The notes beneath the pieces are model-generated. The model did no database searches, had not been told where the DNA came from, and saw nothing but the letters and a program-made list of their open reading frames with translations. From NCBI GenBank assembly GCA_035640155.1, contig DASQWR010000085.1:1-5520 (forward strand): 5,520 bases of DNA, in the 5' to 3' direction. The DNA is from JALYQB01 sp035640155 (GTDB taxonomy: Bacteria > Actinomycetota > Actinomycetes > Mycobacteriales > Pseudonocardiaceae). Of this stretch, positions 1 through 5,411 are shown piece after piece (within the stretch, counting starts at the first letter, position 1; each line of letters begins with the position of its first letter). A program made the translations under genes and the position numbers.

Positions 1-7
1 CCCGGAG

Positions 8-1978
8 TCACACGTCCAGGAAGCGCACGTCCTTGGCGTTGCGGGTGATGAAGGACCGGCGGGACTCGACGTCCTCACCCATCAGCACGCTGAACAGCTC
101 ATCGGCGGTGGCGGCGTCATCGAGGGTGACCCGCAGCAGCACCCGGTTCGTCGGGTCCATCGTGGTCTCCCACAGCTCCTTGGCGCTCATCTCACCAAGG
201 CCCTTGTAGCGCTGGATCGCATCTTCCTTGGGCAGCTTGCGTCCCGCCGCCCGGCCGGTCTCGATCAGCCCGTCGCGCTCGCGGTCGGAGTAGGCGTACT
301 CAGCGTCGCCCCGCGGCCACTTGATCTTGTAGAGCGGGGGCTGCGCGAGGTAGACGTGCCCGTGCTCGACCAGCGGGCGCATGAAGCGGAACAGCAGCGT
401 GAGCAGCAGCGTGCGGATGTGCTGGCCGTCCACATCGGCGTCCGCCATCAGCACCACCTTGTGGTAGCGCAGCTTGCTGACGTCGAACTCGTCGTGGATG
501 CCGGTGCCGAGCGCGGTGATGATCGCCTGCACCTCGGTGTTCTTCAGCACCCGGTCCAGGCGCGCCTTCTCCACATTGATGATCTTGCCGCGGATCGGCA
601 GGATCGCCTGGTACAGCGAGTCCCGGCCGGACTTGGCCGAGCCACCAGCCGAGTCACCCTCGACGACGAACACCTCGCTGCGGGCCGGGTCGGTGGATCG
701 GCAGTCCGAGAGCTTGCCCGGCAGCCCGCCGAGGTCGCCCGCGGACTTGCGGCGCACCAGCTCCCGGGCCCGCCGCGCGGCCAGCCGCGCTTGCGACGAG
801 GACACCGCCTTGTTGACGATGACCTTCGCCTCGGAAGGGTGGCGCTCCAGCCAGTCGGCCAGCCACTCGTTGCAGGCCCGCTGCACGAACGACTTCGCCT
901 CGGTGTTGCCCAGCTTCGTCTTGGTCTGCCCCTCGAACTGCGGCTCGGCCAGCTTGATGGACACGATCGCGGCGAGACCCTCCCGCACGTCGTCACCGGT
1001 CAGCGCGGCGTCCTTCTCCTTGAGCAGCTTCTTGTCCCGCGCGTAGCGGTTAACCACGCTGGTCAGCGCGGAGCGGAAGCCCTCCTCGTGGGTACCGCCC
1101 TCGTGGGTGTTGATGGTGTTGGCGAAGGTGTACACCGACTCGGTGTACCCCCCGTTCCACTGCATCGCGATCTCGACCTCGAGGCCGTCACCCTTGGACT
1201 CGAACCCGATCACCTTGCGGTGGATGGGGTCCTTGGAGTTGTTGAGGTGCTTGACGAAGTCCTCGAGCCCGCCGGGGTAGTGGAAGGTCCGCTCCCGGAT
1301 CTGGGCGGTGCGGCCCTCGGCGTCCTCGGCTTCGTCGTCCTCGCTGACCCGCTCGTCGCGCAGCACGATCGTCAGGCCCTTGTTGAGGAAGGCCATCTCC
1401 TGCAGCCGCCGGGCGATCGTCTCGGCGTTGTACGTGATGGTCTCGAAGATCGCCTCGTCGGCCCAGTAGGTCGTCGTGGTACCGGTGCGCCGCGTGGCCT
1501 CGCCCTTGCGCAGCGGGTGCACGGGAACCGAGTGCTCGTAGCGCTGCCGCCAGACGAACCCGTCGCGGTGGATCTCCATCTCCAGCGCGCTCGCCAGCGC
1601 GTTGACCACGGACACGCCGACGCCGTGCAGGCCACCGGAGACCGCGTAGGACTTACCGTCGAACTTGCCCCCGGAGTGCAGCGTCGTAAGCACCAGCTCG
1701 ACGGCCGGGCGCTTCTCCACCGGATGCATGTCGACCGGGATTCCACGGCCGTCGTCGCGGACCCGCACGCCGCCGTCGGCGAGCAAGGTGACCTCGACCC
1801 TCGTCGCGTGGCCCTCCATCGCCTCGTCGACGGAGTTGTCCACGACCTCCTGGACGAGGTGGTGCAGGCCACGCTCTCCGGTGGAGCCGATGTACATCCC
1901 GGGCCGCTTGCGGACCGCCTCGAGGCCCTCGAGCACGGTGATGGAGGACGCGCTGTAGTCGTTCTTCTTGGCAGCCAC
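8..1978 (-). CDS. gyrB: DNA gyrase subunit B
   Basis: ATPase subunit of DNA gyrase; with GyrA (A2B2) it introduces negative supercoils ahead of replication forks using ATP. The 656-residue product is full length for the actinobacterial type, which lacks the long insertion of enterobacterial GyrB. Visible motifs: GHKL ATPase N-box with E44 and N48 (EVVDNSVDEA), DDGRGIP at 75-81, the ATP-lid GGLHGVGVS at 115-123, and transducer QTKTK with K353 reaching the ATP site. The TOPRIM domain follows, with VVEGDSAGGSAKSGRD at 438-453 (E440) and MADADVDGQH at 511-520 (metal-binding D513, D515, D517). The C-terminal GyrA-binding part holds QRYKGLGEM at 589-597. The region around PIRGKIINVEKARL (461-474) and KNTEVQ looks wild type for quinolone targets. 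The start is GTG at 1978, chosen because the protein begins just before the conserved ITVLEGLEAVRKRPGMYIG and GAGGAGA lies 11 nt upstream. It is separated from dciA by a hairpin, so it probably has its own promoter. gyrA should follow beyond the left edge. Confidence 0.98.
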   Translation of the reverse strand: MAAKKNDYSASSITVLEGLEAVRKRPGMYIGSTGERGLHHLVQEVVDNSVDEAMEGHATRVEVTLLADGGVRVRDDGRGIPVDMHPVEKRPAVELVLTTLHSGGKFDGKSYAVSGGLHGVGVSVVNALASALEMEIHRDGFVWRQRYEHSVPVHPLRKGEATRRTGTTTTYWADEAIFETITYNAETIARRLQEMAFLNKGLTIVLRDERVSEDDEAEDAEGRTAQIRERTFHYPGGLEDFVKHLNNSKDPIHRKVIGFESKGDGLEVEIAMQWNGGYTESVYTFANTINTHEGGTHEEGFRSALTSVVNRYARDKKLLKEKDAALTGDDVREGLAAIVSIKLAEPQFEGQTKTKLGNTEAKSFVQRACNEWLADWLERHPSEAKVIVNKAVSSSQARLAARRARELVRRKSAGDLGGLPGKLSDCRSTDPARSEVFVVEGDSAGGSAKSGRDSLYQAILPIRGKIINVEKARLDRVLKNTEVQAIITALGTGIHDEFDVSKLRYHKVVLMADADVDGQHIRTLLLTLLFRFMRPLVEHGHVYLAQPPLYKIKWPRGDAEYAYSDRERDGLIETGRAAGRKLPKEDAIQRYKGLGEMSAKELWETTMDPTNRVLLRVTLDDAATADELFSVLMGEDVESRRSFITRNAKDVRFLDV

Positions 1979-1989
1979 GGGCGGCGGGC

Positions 1990-1996
1990 TCTCCTC
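1990..1996 (-). promoter_or_regulatory. Shine-Dalgarno of gyrB
   Basis: On the minus strand this reads GAGGAGA, followed by an 11-nt spacer and then the GTG at 1978. It supports the GTG start rather than an internal ATG; no ATG lies near the N-terminus of the conserved domain. Confidence 0.7.
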
Positions 1997-2121
1997 GGGT
2001 GCGAGCGTCCCGACCGCGGACCCAGCACGAGCGGTCGGGTGAGCGTCCCGGTCGGCTGCCGGCGTCTCAGCGACATCTGCAGGAAGCCGTCACCGATCTC
2101 CGATCCCGGGGACTCCTACTG

Positions 2122-2150
2122 ATTCTACCGGTACCGGCGGACGGAACGGG
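2122..2150 (-). promoter_or_regulatory. Candidate gyrB promoter (-10 like TAGAAT)
   Basis: In the 290-bp gap upstream of gyrB the minus strand has TAGAAT (2122-2127), which fits the actinobacterial TAnnnT -10 element. It lies in a short AT-richer patch directly beside the palindrome CCGGTACCGG (2128-2137). No convincing -35 hexamer is seen at 16-19 bp, which is common in GC-rich actinobacteria. If real, it gives a leader of roughly 140 nt. Its position between the dciA hairpin and the gyrB ribosome-binding site is where a promoter is needed. This is inference only. Confidence 0.3.
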
Positions 2151-2209
2151 GCCAAGGACACCCCTGATTCGGTCGCTGAACCACGACTGCGGTACCGGAC
2201 GGGTGGCCA

Positions 2210-2244
2210 CGCCCGCCAGGTGCGTCCGTCGCTCCTGGCGGGCG
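2210..2244 (-). terminator. Hairpin terminator after the gnd-recF-dciA unit
   Basis: A perfect 11-bp inverted repeat (CGCCCGCCAGG at 2210-2220, CCTGGCGGGCG at 2234-2244) encloses a 13-nt loop. It begins 24 bp downstream of the dciA stop codon. No U-tract follows on the minus strand, but U-less GC-rich hairpins are common as actinobacterial terminators. The stem would form equally in RNA from either strand; the + strand has no gene here to terminate. Confidence 0.6.
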
Positions 2245-2268
2245 ACTGGGCGCATGGGCGACTGGGCG
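2240..2268. repeat. 13-bp direct repeat next to the dciA stop codon
   Basis: GGGCGACTGGGCG occurs exactly at 2240-2252 and again at 2256-2268, separated by CAT (period 16). The first copy overlaps the right arm of the terminator hairpin and the second abuts the dciA stop codon. It may simply be a small duplication; no function can be read from it. Confidence 0.7.
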
Positions 2269-2865
2269 TCAACCGTAGGTGTCGCGTGGGCCGCGGCCGC
2301 GGACGGCACGGGACCCGTGCTTCCAGGATGGCGTAGCCGGCCCCTGCACCCGCAACCGGGTCACCACGCCGCGCCCGACGCCGGCGGCGATCCGGCCCAG
2401 CAGCTGGCGCTGCAGCAGCCGCAGCTGCGTCGCCCATGCGGTGGAGCTGCCCTGCACCGTCAGCTCCCCGTCGCGCAGCGCGACCGGTGTGGCGTGCTCG
2501 GCAATCTCCTCGCCCACCAGCTGCGCCCAGCGCCCGAACACCGCCCCGCCGGCCACCTGCTCACCCCAGCCGCGGTCGGTGACCAGCCGGGACGCCAGCC
2601 GGCCCAGCGGCTGCGGGTCCCGATCGTCGGTTCCGGGCCCGGACCAGCCCCGGCGGCGGCGCACCGGGCGGACCGCACCGGGCGCTCGCCGCCCCACGGT
2701 GCCCCGGCCGTTCGCCCGCGCCGTGGCACGGGCCGACTCCAGTGCCGCCCGAGCCAGGTCCGCACCCCGAGCGCCACCGGAGTTGTCCACAGCTTCCACA
2801 GGCCCGTCCCCAGGCGGGCCGGAGTCATCGGGCCGCGCCGGTTCCACCGGAGCTCTGTCGGACAC
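2269..2865 (-). CDS. dciA: DciA-family (DUF721) replicative-helicase loader/operator
   Basis: DciA proteins interact with the replicative helicase DnaB and promote its loading at the origin in bacteria lacking DnaC/DnaI; the mycobacterial member sits in the same place, between recF and gyrB. The product is 198 residues. An acidic, low-complexity N-terminus (1-35) is followed by a helical Ala/Arg-rich stretch (36-55), a basic RRAPGAVRPVRRRRG segment (59-73), the actinobacterial motif WSGPGTDDRDPQPLG (74-88) and the DUF721 domain (about 88-178, including STAWATQLRLLQRQLLGRI). It ends with the characteristic GRGPRDTYG. The GTG start at 2865 overlaps recF by 41 bp with a purine-rich GAAGGGCAGG upstream, implying translational coupling. 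Longer in-frame starts would run deep into recF and are unlikely. A perfect DnaA-box 9-mer lies inside codons 25-28. Family assignment is firm; the exact start is less so. Confidence 0.92.
   Translation of the reverse strand: MSDRAPVEPARPDDSGPPGDGPVEAVDNSGGARGADLARAALESARATARANGRGTVGRRAPGAVRPVRRRRGWSGPGTDDRDPQPLGRLASRLVTDRGWGEQVAGGAVFGRWAQLVGEEIAEHATPVALRDGELTVQGSSTAWATQLRLLQRQLLGRIAAGVGRGVVTRLRVQGPATPSWKHGSRAVRGRGPRDTYG
2783..2800 (+). promoter_or_regulatory. Consensus DnaA box plus abutting half-match inside dciA
   Basis: TTGTCCACA at 2783-2791 matches the actinobacterial DnaA-box consensus 9/9, better than any site in the intergenic origin. It is followed without a gap by GCTTCCACA (2792-2800, 6/9), giving two same-orientation 9-mers in tandem. 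It lies in the poorly conserved N-terminal region of dciA (residues 25-28), so protein constraint does not obviously explain it. Binding by DnaA is inferred. Confidence 0.45.
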
Positions 2866-3982
2866 GGTGTACCTGCCCTTCGGAGACGTCGAAGCGGACC
2901 CCGGCGAGCCTCTCAGGCACGTCCTCGGCGACGGCCGCGGTGACCAGCACCTGCTCCGCGGCCAGTGCCACCTCGGCCAGCCGGGTGCGGCGGTGGCGAT
3001 CCAGCTCGGCGAAGACGTCGTCGAGCAGCAGCACCGGCTCGGCTCCCTCCGCGCGCAGCAGATCATAGCTGCCCAGGCGCAGCGCCACCGCGAACGACCA
3101 CGACTCACCGTGGCTCGCGTACCCCTTCGCCGGGATGCCGTCCAACAGCAGCTCGAGATCGTCCCGGTGCGGCCCGACCAGACACAGGCCGCGCTCGAGC
3201 TCCTGGGCCCTGACCCGCGCGAGCTCGGTGAGCAGCACCGCCTCGAGCTGGCCGGCGTCCGCCGGCCCCGGCGGCACCTCGCCCAGGCTGGCCCGGTAGC
3301 GCAGCTCGACCGGCCGGGAGTCCGGCGCGACGCCCGCGTAACCGCGGACCACGTGCGGACCCAGCGTTGCGAGCAGGTTCAGCCGGGCGGCGAGCAGCTC
3401 GGAGCCGTGGCGCGCGAGATGGCCGTCCCAGACGTCCAGGGTGCGCACGTCGGCAGGCCTGCCCCCGGCCCGGTGCCCGGCGGTCTTGAGCAGCGCCGAG
3501 CGCTGCCGCAGCACCTTGTCGTAGTCCGCCCGCACGCCGGCCAGCCGTGGGGCGCGGGTCACCAGCAGGTCGTCGAGGAACCGCCGGCGCTCCCCGGGAT
3601 CGCCGCGGACCAGTGCCAGGTCCTCCGGGGCGAACAGCACGCTGCGCAGGATGCCGAGCACCTCCCGGGGCCGCGGGACGGGTGCCCGGTTGATCCGGGC
3701 CCGGTTCGCCCGACCCGGGGTGATCTCCAGCTCGACGGTGAGCTCCCGCCCGTCGTGCACCACCGCGGCGCCGACCACGGCCCGCTCGGCGCCCTGGCGC
3801 ACCAGCGGCGCGTCGGTGGCCACCCGGTGCGAGCCCAGGGTCGTGAGGTAGCCCAGTGCCTCGAGGAGGTTGGTCTTGCCCTCGCCGTTGGCGCCGACGA
3901 ACACCGTGACGCCGGGTTCGAGGGTGAGCTCGACCTGTTCCCAGGAGCGGAAGTCGGTGACCGCGAGCGTGCGGACGTGCAT
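2825..3982 (-). CDS. recF: DNA replication/repair protein RecF
   Basis: SMC-like ABC ATPase of the RecFOR pathway; it binds gapped DNA and helps load RecA at stalled or damaged forks. The 385-residue product has the usual family length. Motifs in order: N-terminal MHVRTLAVTDFRSW; Walker A with GANGEGKTN at 30-38 (K36, T37); the conserved RSVLFAPEDLALVRGDPGER segment (113-132); GPHRDDLEL at 270-278; the ABC signature region SHGESWSFAVALRLG at 290-304; and Walker B PVLLLDDVFAELD at 316-328 (D321, D322, E326) with the D-loop continuing into RHRR. The ATG at 3982 starts directly at the conserved N-terminus, 6 bp after the gnd stop; GAGG within the end of gnd may serve as ribosome-binding site at a rather long spacing. 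The 3' end overlaps dciA by 41 bp. All catalytic residues look intact. Confidence 0.97.
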   Translation of the reverse strand: MHVRTLAVTDFRSWEQVELTLEPGVTVFVGANGEGKTNLLEALGYLTTLGSHRVATDAPLVRQGAERAVVGAAVVHDGRELTVELEITPGRANRARINRAPVPRPREVLGILRSVLFAPEDLALVRGDPGERRRFLDDLLVTRAPRLAGVRADYDKVLRQRSALLKTAGHRAGGRPADVRTLDVWDGHLARHGSELLAARLNLLATLGPHVVRGYAGVAPDSRPVELRYRASLGEVPPGPADAGQLEAVLLTELARVRAQELERGLCLVGPHRDDLELLLDGIPAKGYASHGESWSFAVALRLGSYDLLRAEGAEPVLLLDDVFAELDRHRRTRLAEVALAAEQVLVTAAVAEDVPERLAGVRFDVSEGQVHRVRQSSGGTGAAR

Positions 3983-3988
3983 CGCAGC

Positions 3989-4900
3989 TCAGGAGACCTC
4001 ACCGGACCCGGAGGTGGGCCCCGCCCGGTGCACCGCGTGCCCGCCGAACTGGCTGCGCAGCGCCGCGACGGCCTTCATCGCCGGGGACTCGTCCTGGCGG
4101 GACGCGAACCGGGCGAACAGGGCGGCGGAGATCACCGGGGTGGGCACCGAGAGGGTGATCGCCTCCTGCACCGTCCAGCGGCCCTCGCCGGAGTCCTCCA
4201 CGTAGCCGCGCAACCCCGCGAGCTCGGGGTCCTCCTCCAGGGCGAGCACCAGCAGGTCCAGCAACCAGGAGCGCACGACCGTGCCGCGGGTCCAGGCGCC
4301 CAGCACGGCCGGCACGTCGGTGACGACCTCCGCAGCCGTGAGCAGCTCGTAGCCCTCGGCGTAGGCCTGCATCAGGCCGTACTCGATGCCGTTGTGCACC
4401 ATCTTCGCGAAGTGTCCCGCTCCCACCTTGCCGGCGTGCGCGAAACCCTCCTCGCGGGGACCGACCGGGCGCAGCGCATCGAACACCGGGAGCAACGCTG
4501 CGACGTGCGCGTCCTCACCACCGACCATCAGGCCGTAGCCGTTCTCCCGGCCCCACACCCCGCCGGAGACACCGCAGTCGACGTAACCGATGCCCCTCTC
4601 GGCGAGCAGCACTGCGTGCGCGTGGTCGTCGGTGTAGCGCGAGTTGCCCCCGTCAACGACCACATCGCCCGCGGCGAGCAGACCGGCCAGGTCGGTCACG
4701 GTCTGTCGGGTGGCCGCGCCGGCCGGGACCATCACCCACACCGCCCGGGGCGGGGCGAGCACGGAGACCAGTTCGGCCAGCGAGTGCACGTCCGCGATCT
4801 CGGCATCGCGGTCGAAGCCCACCACCTCGTGCCCCGCGGCCCGCAACCGCTCCCGCATGTTGAAGCCCATCCGGCCGAGCCCGACGAGTCCGAGTTGCAC
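3989..4900 (-). CDS. gnd: 6-phosphogluconate dehydrogenase, decarboxylating (short form)
   Basis: Oxidative pentose phosphate enzyme converting 6-phosphogluconate to ribulose 5-phosphate and CO2 with reduction of NAD(P)+. At 303 residues it belongs to the short-chain class (about 300 residues) rather than the roughly 470-residue NADP enzymes. Motifs: Rossmann GLVGLGRMGFNM (4-15); VVDGGNSRY (81-89); the substrate loop VSGG (111-114); and the catalytic stretch GHFAKMVHNGIEYGLMQ (162-178) with K166, H169, N170 and E174 in the expected positions. The acidic FDRD (29-32) after the second strand, instead of the NR(S/T) of NADP enzymes, suggests NAD+ preference; this is inference. The GTG at 4900 is chosen because AGAGGA (4907-4912) lies 6 nt upstream and the Rossmann fold begins at once. 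A longer reading from an ATG at 5116 adds 72 residues of low-complexity sequence and would enter the AT-rich origin element, so I reject it. It is probably co-transcribed with recF and dciA. A gnd at this position is a known actinobacterial arrangement, but dnaN normally precedes it and is missing here. Confidence 0.95.
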   Translation of the reverse strand: MQLGLVGLGRMGFNMRERLRAAGHEVVGFDRDAEIADVHSLAELVSVLAPPRAVWVMVPAGAATRQTVTDLAGLLAAGDVVVDGGNSRYTDDHAHAVLLAERGIGYVDCGVSGGVWGRENGYGLMVGGEDAHVAALLPVFDALRPVGPREEGFAHAGKVGAGHFAKMVHNGIEYGLMQAYAEGYELLTAAEVVTDVPAVLGAWTRGTVVRSWLLDLLVLALEEDPELAGLRGYVEDSGEGRWTVQEAITLSVPTPVISAALFARFASRQDESPAMKAVAALRSQFGGHAVHRAGPTSGSGEVS

Positions 4901-4906
4901 GTCGCG

Positions 4907-4912
4907 TCCTCT
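4907..4912 (-). promoter_or_regulatory. Shine-Dalgarno of gnd (decides the GTG start)
   Basis: AGAGGA on the minus strand, 6 nt before the GTG at 4900. This near-ideal site is the main reason to prefer the 303-residue protein over the longer open frame that extends into the origin region. Confidence 0.75.
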
Positions 4913-4933
4913 TCCGTTCGGGGGTCGGGGGGC

Positions 4934-4970
4934 GCGCCGGAACGGGTGACAGGGCGCCGGAACCGACAGG
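4934..4970. repeat. Imperfect tandem repeat upstream of gnd
   Basis: GCGCCGGAAC occurs at 4934-4943 and 4954-4963 (period 20), each followed shortly by ACAGG (after 5 nt and 2 nt respectively). It lies just upstream of the gnd ribosome-binding site. It could be a regulator site or a small duplication; nothing in the sequence decides this. Confidence 0.55.
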
Positions 4971-5025
4971 CGCGCTGGTGCGGCGGAGGCAACCGTATGA
5001 CCTTTGCCCGGTGGCGCTGTCGCCG

Positions 5026-5072
5026 GGGTCGGGCCGAGTCGGTGGGTCAGGCTGAGCGGCGGGTCGGGCCGA
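5026..5072. repeat. 12-bp direct repeat in the origin region
   Basis: GGGTCGGGCCGA occurs exactly at 5026-5037 and 5061-5072 (period 35). Its core octamer GGGTCGGG also occurs at 4922-4929 and 5372-5379, and in inverse orientation at 5272-5279, so five copies fall inside the dnaA-gnd gap. Confidence 0.7.
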
Positions 5073-5100
5073 CCGAAGCGCGGGCCAGCGTCCCCAGGGA

Positions 5101-5150
5101 TGCTGAAGCATTTCATTCCATGAAAGAGAACATCAGTAGTAGCAGTAGGT
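5101..5150. other. AT-rich island, likely DNA unwinding element
   Basis: About 40% GC by direct count over 50 bases (20 of 50), against well over 65% in the surroundings; it is the most AT-rich stretch I find in the window. It contains a 6-bp inverted repeat (TTTCAT TCC ATGAAA, 5111-5125) and ends at the TAG/CAG repeats that lead to the DnaA-box cluster. Placement beside the boxes is typical of the duplex-melting site of oriC. Confidence 0.65.
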
Positions 5151-5161
5151 GCTGTGGGTGG
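5134..5161 (-). promoter_or_regulatory. DnaA-trio / basal unwinding element
   Basis: On the minus strand a weak DnaA box, CCACCCACA (5153-5161, 5/9), is followed by the 4-nt spacer GCAC and then CTA CTG CTA CTA CTG (5134-5148). The opposite strand therefore reads CAGTAGTAGCAGTAG, i.e. 3'-GAT/GAC repeats from the box outward. This is the order described for bacterial basal origin-unwinding systems: DnaA box, short GC-rich spacer, trinucleotides on which DnaA assembles single-stranded filaments, then the AT-rich element. The match is by eye; the box itself is poor. Confidence 0.55.
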
Positions 5162-5191
5162 CGTGGAGCACAGGGATCAAGGCAGGTCGGG

Positions 5192-5206
5192 CAGCGCGGC
5201 GCGCTG
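5192..5206. repeat. GC-rich inverted repeat in oriC
   Basis: CAGCGC (5192-5197) and GCGCTG (5201-5206) are perfect inverse copies around GGC. The palindrome lies between the trinucleotide element and the strong DnaA boxes and touches the box at 5205-5213. Confidence 0.5.
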
Positions 5207-5247
5207 TGGACTGCGAGGGCCGTGCCGGTGGACCGGGCGAACCGCCT

Positions 5248-5256
5248 GGTGGACAA
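5248..5256 (-). promoter_or_regulatory. DnaA box (TTGTCCACC)
   Basis: 8/9 match to TTGTCCACA on the minus strand, with only the last base differing. It is one of the three best boxes in the intergenic origin and points in the same direction as the trinucleotide element and its weak box. Confidence 0.65.
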
Positions 5257-5293
5257 CTCTCGGCTGCCCGGCCCGACCCACAAGCCGGCCGAG

Positions 5294-5302
5294 TTGCCCA
5301 CA
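5294..5302 (+). promoter_or_regulatory. DnaA box (TTGCCCACA)
   Basis: 8/9 match to the actinobacterial consensus on the plus strand, in tandem with the next box 3 bp away (start-to-start 12 bp). Confidence 0.65.
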
Positions 5303-5305
5303 GAC

Positions 5306-5325
5306 CTGTCCACAAGTGTGGGCAG
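5306..5325. promoter_or_regulatory. Inverted pair of DnaA boxes
   Basis: CTGTCCACA (5306-5314, plus, 8/9) and its near-inverse TGTGGGCAG (5317-5325, minus CTGCCCACA, 7/9) face each other across AG, forming a 20-bp imperfect palindrome. With 5294-5302 this makes a tight three-box cluster at the dnaA-proximal side of the origin. Confidence 0.65.
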
Positions 5326-5411
5326 CCGTCATCGGGCGAGTGCGGACGGTGAGAGCGAAGCGCACAGCGGCGGGTCGGGGTGTGTCAAGCGCGGGACGGG
5401 CGGGACTCCGG

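Larger units (their letters stand above)
4901..5411. other. oriC: Putative chromosomal origin of replication (oriC)
   Basis: This 511-bp non-coding stretch directly follows dnaA, the normal position of oriC in actinobacteria. DnaA-box-like 9-mers, scored against TTGTCCACA, are: 5205-5213 (minus, CAGTCCACA, 7/9), 5227-5235 (minus, CGGTCCACC, 6/9), 5248-5256 (minus, TTGTCCACC, 8/9), 5294-5302 (plus, TTGCCCACA, 8/9), 5306-5314 (plus, CTGTCCACA, 8/9) and 5317-5325 (minus, CTGCCCACA, 7/9). An AT-rich island lies at 5101-5150, next to trinucleotide repeats. The part from 4901 to 5100 has short GC-rich direct repeats but no good DnaA box, and 5326-5411 shows nothing clear. The box number is modest next to the roughly 19 known in Streptomyces. 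Origin function is inferred from context and motifs. Confidence 0.85.

Noticed and set aside
1836..1844. TTGTCCACG, 8/9 DnaA box in gyrB
   Set aside because: It lies in codons for the invariant VVDNS of the ATPase N-box, so protein constraint explains it.
356..2122. 588-codon plus-strand open frame
   Set aside because: Antisense to gyrB, low complexity, no recognisable domain; a consequence of high third-position GC in gyrB.
4990..5015. Possible gnd promoter (TACGGT on the minus strand as -10)
   Set aside because: No acceptable -35 at normal spacing and the -10 is weak; such matches are common by chance.
4901..5116. N-terminal extension of gnd to an ATG at 5116
   Set aside because: The extra 72 residues show no family similarity and would place coding sequence across the repeats and AT-rich origin element. 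The GTG at 4900 has a strong ribosome-binding site at 6 nt.
5274..5282. CGACCCACA as a further DnaA box
   Set aside because: Only 5/9 to the consensus and not placed next to a trinucleotide element; it overlaps the inverse GGGTCGGG copy instead.
5380..5411. Terminator after dnaA, and a TTGACA (minus strand) as -35
   Set aside because: No stable inverted repeat found, and no TAnnnT about 17 bp downstream of TTGACA.
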